Shown here piece after piece: positions 58,501 to 64,000 of a stretch of 64,000 bases of DNA. The notes under the pieces are model-generated. The model did not search any database. It was not told where the DNA came from and worked only from the letters and a program-made list of their open reading frames with translations. Position numbers and translations under genes: made by a program. This DNA is from Hemicentrotus pulcherrimus (Eukaryota > Echinodermata > Echinoidea > Camarodonta > Strongylocentrotidae): positions 170,258-234,257 of the forward strand of contig BEXV01000044.1 of the NCBI GenBank assembly GCA_003118195.1. The letters are read 5' to 3'. The first letter of the stretch is position 1, and each line of letters starts with the position of its first letter.

Positions 58501-61500
58501 TGCCAACTACAGCTAAACTTGTTTTCTGGCCTTAATGCTAAGTCCTGGATAAGGGCCATTGTTTCCGTAAACATTCTCTCACATCATCACGAAAGAATAA
58601 AAGGGGCAATGGCATCAGTGCTCAGTCCTGTCCCTTGTTCTCTCTATACCTTATACCATCTTCAAGAAGAATAGTAATCGCCCACATGCATGCATTCTTT
58701 TGTTCCTCTTTAAATTAGGGTCCAGGGCTATACCGTCCCATTACGGAACACCCCATCGTTAAAAACTCGGCACAGAAGGGAAAAAATCGATTTGTTCGGG
58801 GCCAAATAGAACGGTGGGTTTGAGGTTGGGGTCCAGGGGACAAAAGGGAAGGTTTTGTGGCGAGTGAAGTAAAGAATAACTCTTAACCAGGATGGTCGAG
58901 TACTAATCAACCAACGCCATACCGTGACATAAGCCATTTCTGCACCCCTATTCACGAAATATCGATCCCCATTGCCTTCTTTACCACCCCTTTCACCCCC
59001 AATGCACCATGTGGAGTCACAAAAGATCCTTTGCAATCTTTAAATGAAAGTTATCTGTACCTCCCTTACGACTCTCGTATCTTTGTTGAGGTGTAGCTGT
59101 GTCCTTTGGCCGCAGTTGGAAATATCATGGAACATCGATCTGATAGTAGCAATTATTTTAACAACACGACTCCCACTGCAATAGAGTAGAAGGGTAGTGT
59201 CCTGCAATCGAAGTCAAATAACATTTATTGTTCCGTAAAATAGAAATCAACAACCTCCTGACAAACAAACATGCGTTCACATTTATTCAATAAGATCGTT
59301 GATATTCAAATCTATTATAATTATATAAAAAAAATCAATTGATAAAATAAGAGAATCAGAGTTTGATAAATTACAATAGCTGGAGAAACCATTAAGTTGG
59401 AAGAAAATACAAAACATATTTACAAATAATCATGAACGACAAAGAGCAAAACTCAGTAAAACGTCAAGCTAAATACTCGCTGAAAGATATTAAATCAATG
59501 GGAAATTGTCATGATGAGAAAATATGTAACATATATACATTCAACTCTATACATATTTTTTAGAAATAGAAAATAAGCTTGTGACCCGCTTGAAACATTA
59601 CTATATATTACTATACGATACGCAATTAAATTATAAGACAAGACAGTCTGTTGGTGCTTCATCAGTAAATGCGACTCAATATTACGTATCACTGATATTA
59701 CCTTACTAATTGATTGCATTAAAACGTCATTTTCTTTTTAGTATTCATGCTAAGTGGGTGAATAATTCACATTCGGTCCAATATTTGTGACACAACAAAC
59801 GCTATCATTTTTAAGTTTACTTAAGAATAAGTTTGTAAAAATCTTGAATAGCCTTTAAAAGAAGATTAATGGGTAGTTAAAATTAGAGTTTATATCTAAA
59901 TCCGCTAAAAGGTGAGTTGTTTCCTTCAAGATAGAACCGGGAGTATCGTATCAGCAAAGCCACTCTAATTACACTTAAAACGGTAATTTAAATGAATATT
60001 TACGTACAGTGTCAATGTATCGGGCACGACTTAAACCATGCATGCGAAAACGGTATTCGTTTTTTTTCTTCAAACTCAGGTATCATCTCGAATTTTAACA
60101 ACAATATCCATGAAGACGGATGCGATTAAAATGCAAAATGTCTAGTGACCTATGTCAGTAGAGTGATGTTAAGATAACAACTTTGACATTGATAACTATA
60201 AGCAGAATACACTTTTTATTTATGTCTGCTGCATTTAAAATGACATTCTTGTGACGAAAATGACTGGGAACTTTTACATAATGTCCTAAGAAAAACGAAA
60301 CATGTCTAGATGTCAAACGGGACAATAGGAAGAAAAGAGGTCATGAATATTTTCAACAATTAATTATTTTTAAAACTTCATTTCTCTCTGAATACAAATG
60401 AACGAGTTCTTATGAATCACAGTTATGTTTCACATTTGATTTGTGAAATATTTAGGATACACGGAAGTGTACTATGTGAAACGGTGTGGTGATAACAATT
60501 GTTTTCGGAAATTTTCGGGGCGATAAATCCGAATTTGTATTCTTCTTATTTATAAATTTACCCACGCGAATAGAATAACTTATAAATCAAACTATTTGAA
60601 TGTTTCTATATTCCTTAAGGAGAACAATGCGTTTATTCCGAGATGCCGAGATACATTGTTCGCACCAGTTAATTTAATTAGTCAATGGTGTATTTATAGT
60701 TCGTATCTTAACTATTGGACCTGGTGTTTCCTTTATTCCAAGATGATTGAAATATTAATATGTACATGTTTCCATTTCACTGTTTTATCATTGTGTCTAA
60801 TATAAAAATGAAATCCAACCATATTATATACGTGTATTATATACACATCTGTGCCACGAGTTAAACGGAGCCAGGTTACACTGTATACAAACAATCAAAA
60901 CGAGTGAGGCGAGTTTAACCTCTCTAATAGTTATAAAATCGAAATGTTTTATCGAATGCACGCGTCAAAGAGTAGATAACTTTAATCCCATGATGGCGAT
61001 TATGAGCTTTCTATTATGATCCCATTCTGCGTTCTAAGTCGGATTAACATTGGTTTGATCTGCCTGATCTGTCATCAGCTCAAAGTAACGGAGGCTTGTA
61101 TTTGGAACCACCTCCTTCCTATCTCTGCTTAATTCAATGAATGTAGATTATTAAAAGTATTAGTACTGTTCATTCTTTTTGAATCACTAAAGAAGACAAA
61201 CACGCTTGTGCAATTTTTGTGGACTTGATACTGATATTGAATCCAAAATAAATAGAGCGACTACATTAGCTGAAAATTTCAATGCTTGCATAAAGTACGT
61301 TGCTCATGAAACAAAACTTGTCGTTATTATGAAAAAAGGTTTGATAGCTTGAATCCCTTGAAGGTTTTACTGTTTCCAAGAAAAAAAAATCTTTGATTAC
61401 GCTGTGTGCTCTCTTTGTTTATAGTAATACACGTATGCAGTCCGTCTATTTTGGAATCCCTGCAAGATTGTGCAGGTTTTGAAGGGATTATCGTAGATGG

Positions 61501-61740
61501 GATACGGTTCAATATTTTTTCCTGATAGAAAAGTAATAGTGCAGACCATTCTTATGTTTTGTATCCGGTGACATCATCACGTGGTCTTTTCCTGGAAAAT
61601 TGAACATCGTATTTTACTAACAAACAAACACCGAATCTAGGAATCAATTCTTTTGAAATGTAAACATAAATTTCTAACTTAAAATTTATTTTAATTGTCA
61701 TTATGATAAATTTACACAAAATCCAAACGGGGAATAGATA
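55593..61740 (+). other. Otx intron 1 (part)
   Basis: Starts with GTAAGTC and is AT-rich, with no exon-like sequence. GC-richer noncoding patches lie at 57030-57110 (CTCGTTCGGCGGAGCACGC) and 58700-59040 (GGTCCAGGGCTATACCGTCC, ATCGATCCCCATTGCC). The latter has open frames on both strands but no domain; it may be regulatory. One GGATTA occurs at 57894-57899. Confidence 0.6.
58700..59040. promoter_or_regulatory. Candidate intronic regulatory island
   Basis: GC-richer block inside the Otx intron with repeated GGTCCAGGG (58720 and 58830 areas), AAATCGATTTG and AAATATCGATCCCC. The 102-codon minus frame is not protein-like. Weak evidence. Confidence 0.25.
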
Positions 61741-61754
61741 TCCGTCTCTACTGT

Positions 61755-62270
61755 TAATATCAAGAATGCGAGATGGATGATATCTTTCCAGACGACACCA
61801 TTCTTGACATCCCCTCTAAGGAGGATACGGGTGTCATCTCACTTCAGATGAGGGCGTTCCCACTGAGACGGGTAGCCAGATCTGAGACAGCTGATGCAGT
61901 GTTTAGCCCCTCCTGGTATCGAGATACCACATATCGTCGGCCAGAATGCGACTAGGCCGTGCAGTCGGGTTTCGATGTCGACACGCACCGTGCATGATGA
62001 AAGCGCGGAAAGCGACACGTCCTCGCAGACGGTAACGGCCCTCGAGTTGAGAGGGGATTTCAAGGAGGAGGAGTGGAGATGCAAGAGCCCCCAGGGAGCA
62101 TGATAGAACGGGAGATAACTCACACAATTGACGCAAGAACAAGATACTTGGTAAACGGTGTCATCTGCGATTTCACTTTTGTGATCCTTGAGGAGATGGG
62201 TCGACATGTAGATGGACACGAAGAAAGCTCTCCCTGTTTGACCTCTTGCCAAAGTGCGACTTGTTCAGAG
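61755..62270. promoter_or_regulatory. CpG-rich block in Otx intron: possible alternative promoter/first exon or enhancer
   Basis: About 500 bp of high CpG density (for example TTCGATGTCGACACGCACCG, GCGCGGAAAGCGACACG) in AT-rich intron. Several plus frames are open (61773-61955 begins MDDIFPDDTILDIPSKED; 61894-62103 ends GDFKEEEWRCKSPQGA) and a 137-codon minus frame overlaps, but no known domain is visible. Sea urchin otx is known to use several promoters giving different N-termini, so an internal first exon is a fair hypothesis. An enhancer or an old transposon fragment is an alternative. Confidence 0.3.
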
Positions 62271-63720
62271 ATAATTTATGTAATAGGGATTTATGCAAAT
62301 TGTCTGATTACTTAACTGACAATTAAAAGAGAGAAGATATCCATGAAAAATGTTGATATTGAAGTTAATACAAATATTAACTAAATGCCCAGTTAACATG
62401 ACATTTCGATCATGCTCCTTTCGAAACATGTCTTTTGTTGACTGTTATAAGTCAATAAGCCAACTGAGGGAGAAAAAAAAAGTTTTCAAATGAGTGATTA
62501 AGAACACTGAATTTATACCTAATAGTACAGAAGAAAAAACAATACGTTATGAATTATTACACGCGTTATTTGTGATTACGAACAAGTCTCTCTTTTAGAT
62601 TACCTTAACCCCAAAGCAAAGGCAAGGCGTATTATTTTGTTAGTGTTTAGCTAATTCTAAAGATCAAACTTCGGAATTGTAAATTTGTTAAAACTAAGAG
62701 AAAGAAATCACTGAACATCATCAACACTTACATTATCGTCTTTTCATTTCTCTTACTATAATTATGCTTTATAAATAGTTGTTGTTTCTCTGTGAATAAC
62801 ATACACACAAGACCCCTATTTTGGACATAAGATATTAATCAATTCAACAAAGCAATTACAAAAAAATATAAATTCCATTCATAGAACTAAACATTGTCAC
62901 ATAAAAGAAAAGAATACTATGTATATACATTGGTACAACACTATAAAAGTTGTTTGGCATGTAGCAGCCAGAAAGGAAGTGCCCCTTATGTGTGGCCGAC
63001 GTAAAGATATATAATTGAAAGATAAAAACAAGTACAGGGAGTGAATATAACAAAGTGCCTGACATAGAATATTACAGATAAATGGAACAAAACGTATGAC
63101 AAGTATACAATCGATATTTCGGATGAATTAAATTTGTAAGACTGTGGAAACCTTGAGATTCATTAAGCTTTATGACGATATGAATTAAATTGTGGTCTAA
63201 TTTATTCATACTTTGATGGAACTTCTAGGCATAACATTTATAATTTCTTCGCGTTTTTCTACATTCTCATCAAACTAATTTATTGAACCGTCTTGAATAC
63301 TTAAAATCATTTGTATTTTAACATTATAAGATGATATGCCTCCATTTTGTGCTACCGCTCATAATATATAAGAGGGTCGGTCAAAGATATATCGCCCTCC
63401 TCTTTTTTAAATAGCTATACCCTCTTCCTGTCAGGTACAGGTGAATGACCATTTGAAAAGAAGTAAAGCAAACATTATTCAGAAAAAAACAACATGTTCC
63501 CACGGGCATTTACTTCTAAATCTGTCTGTATCAACAGCAATAAAAACTTTATAAACGTTTAATGGTGTCGGCACTCCTATGATATGCTAAAGAGGTTTAA
63601 TGTCTGTATGTTTGTTCGATGTTTAGCAGAGATGTACATGATGTTCATGTATGAGATAACATAGCAGGATGTGTGTAGTCACATTCTAATGCCATTGTTT
63701 GATCGATATAGTAGGCGTAA
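62271..63720 (+). other. Otx intron, AT-rich
   Basis: No exon, RNA gene or clear repeat is recognised. Confidence 0.5.
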
Positions 63721-63960
63721 GATTATGCCTGCCCACGGAATGAGGTGTGAATGGTGAGTCTTTTGATAGGGAAGAACCACTGCCCTTCCAAGATGCGGGT
63801 CGAGCTTTTGTTTACCACTACGTAGGAATGCGAGAAGAAAGGGCTTTGTCCGCCAACATGTCTGTTGTGGACGGACAATGGGCCTTGCAGGAGTTTTGTT
63901 TTCCGCGAATACTCAGTGGCCGGCGTGAATGAGTTGAATGGACTCAACACGTGTTCATTC
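63721..63960. promoter_or_regulatory. GC-richer block at right edge of window
   Basis: Noncoding-looking block with ATGCGGGTCGAGC, TTGTCCGCCAACATG and GTGGCCGGCGTGAATG. Overlapping open frames occur on both strands (61 and 89 codons) without any homeodomain signature. It could be regulatory or continue into something beyond the edge. Confidence 0.22.
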
Positions 63961-64000
63961 GAATAGCAGGATTTTGTAAAAGGTCTATTCACGGAAGGGT

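Noticed and set aside
61839..62252. 137-codon minus-strand frame, the longest non-repeat frame
   Set aside because: The sequence looks like a random translation of CpG-rich DNA (scattered Cys/Ser) with no domain; plus frames overlap it. A repeat search would settle whether it is a transposon remnant.
55593..64000. Search for the Otx homeodomain exon
   Set aside because: No reading frame encoding a paired-class homeodomain pattern was seen; the exon must lie beyond the right edge.
1..64000. CRISPR arrays, bacterial operons, rRNA, integrated viral genes
   Set aside because: No spaced direct repeats, no dense gene packing and no recognisable viral, reverse transcriptase or transposase coding sequence. 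The window is clearly an animal nuclear genome.

Overview
The window reads as a piece of an animal genome. It is AT-rich, has spliced exons with canonical GT/AG junctions, tRNA-derived SINEs, small inverted-repeat transposons and long (GA/CT)n microsatellites. The Otx N-terminus and repeat style suggest an invertebrate deuterostome, most likely an echinoderm or possibly a hemichordate. The species cannot be fixed from sequence alone.

Only two genes can be supported, both on the + strand and both cut by the window edges. (1) Positions 859-3514 carry the last four coding exons of an EHBP1-type gene: the C-terminal Rab-binding bMERB domain, a polyglycine linker and a terminal CaaX box (CSIQ). 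(2) Positions about 55361-55592 carry the N-terminal coding exon of an Otx (orthodenticle) homeobox gene; its homeodomain exons lie beyond the right edge. In human, EHBP1 lies immediately upstream of OTX1 in the same orientation at 2p15, so this window appears to show a very old conserved gene pair.

Between the genes lie about 52 kb with no convincing coding sequence. Most of it is AT-rich DNA. It is punctuated by short stretches (200-900 bp) that are more GC- and CpG-rich, lack credible ORFs, and contain motifs expected for otx control: Otx-type GGATTA/TAATCC, GATA-type TTATCT/AGATAA, T-box-like, Blimp1/IRF-like and nuclear-receptor-like sites. The best candidates are at 17.64-18.25, 24.6-24.9, 38.9-39.2, 44.8-45.5, 49.8-50.1, 50.5-51.1 and 54.2-55.0 kb. 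These are inferences from composition and short motifs; single motifs are not globally enriched. Inside the first Otx intron, 61.75-62.27 kb is CpG-rich and could be an internal promoter/alternative first exon or an enhancer.

Repeats: five tRNA-derived SINEs or SINE heads (1.66, 47.7, 48.35, 51.5 and 53.6 kb) and one SINE/LINE 3' tail (31.95 kb); a nearly perfect palindromic MITE at 48.29-48.71 kb split by a SINE with an 8-bp target-site duplication; a second MITE directly beside it; a degenerate palindromic element at 28.93-29.09 kb; and a 47-bp minisatellite rich in CCAAT at 35.2-35.5 kb. Assembly weak points are N runs at 24463-24523 and 43518-43642 (the latter flanked by poly-G), single Ns at 3139, 34129 and 38575, and a 138-bp near-identical duplicate (29548 and 33991) that ends exactly at an N and is probably an assembly artefact.
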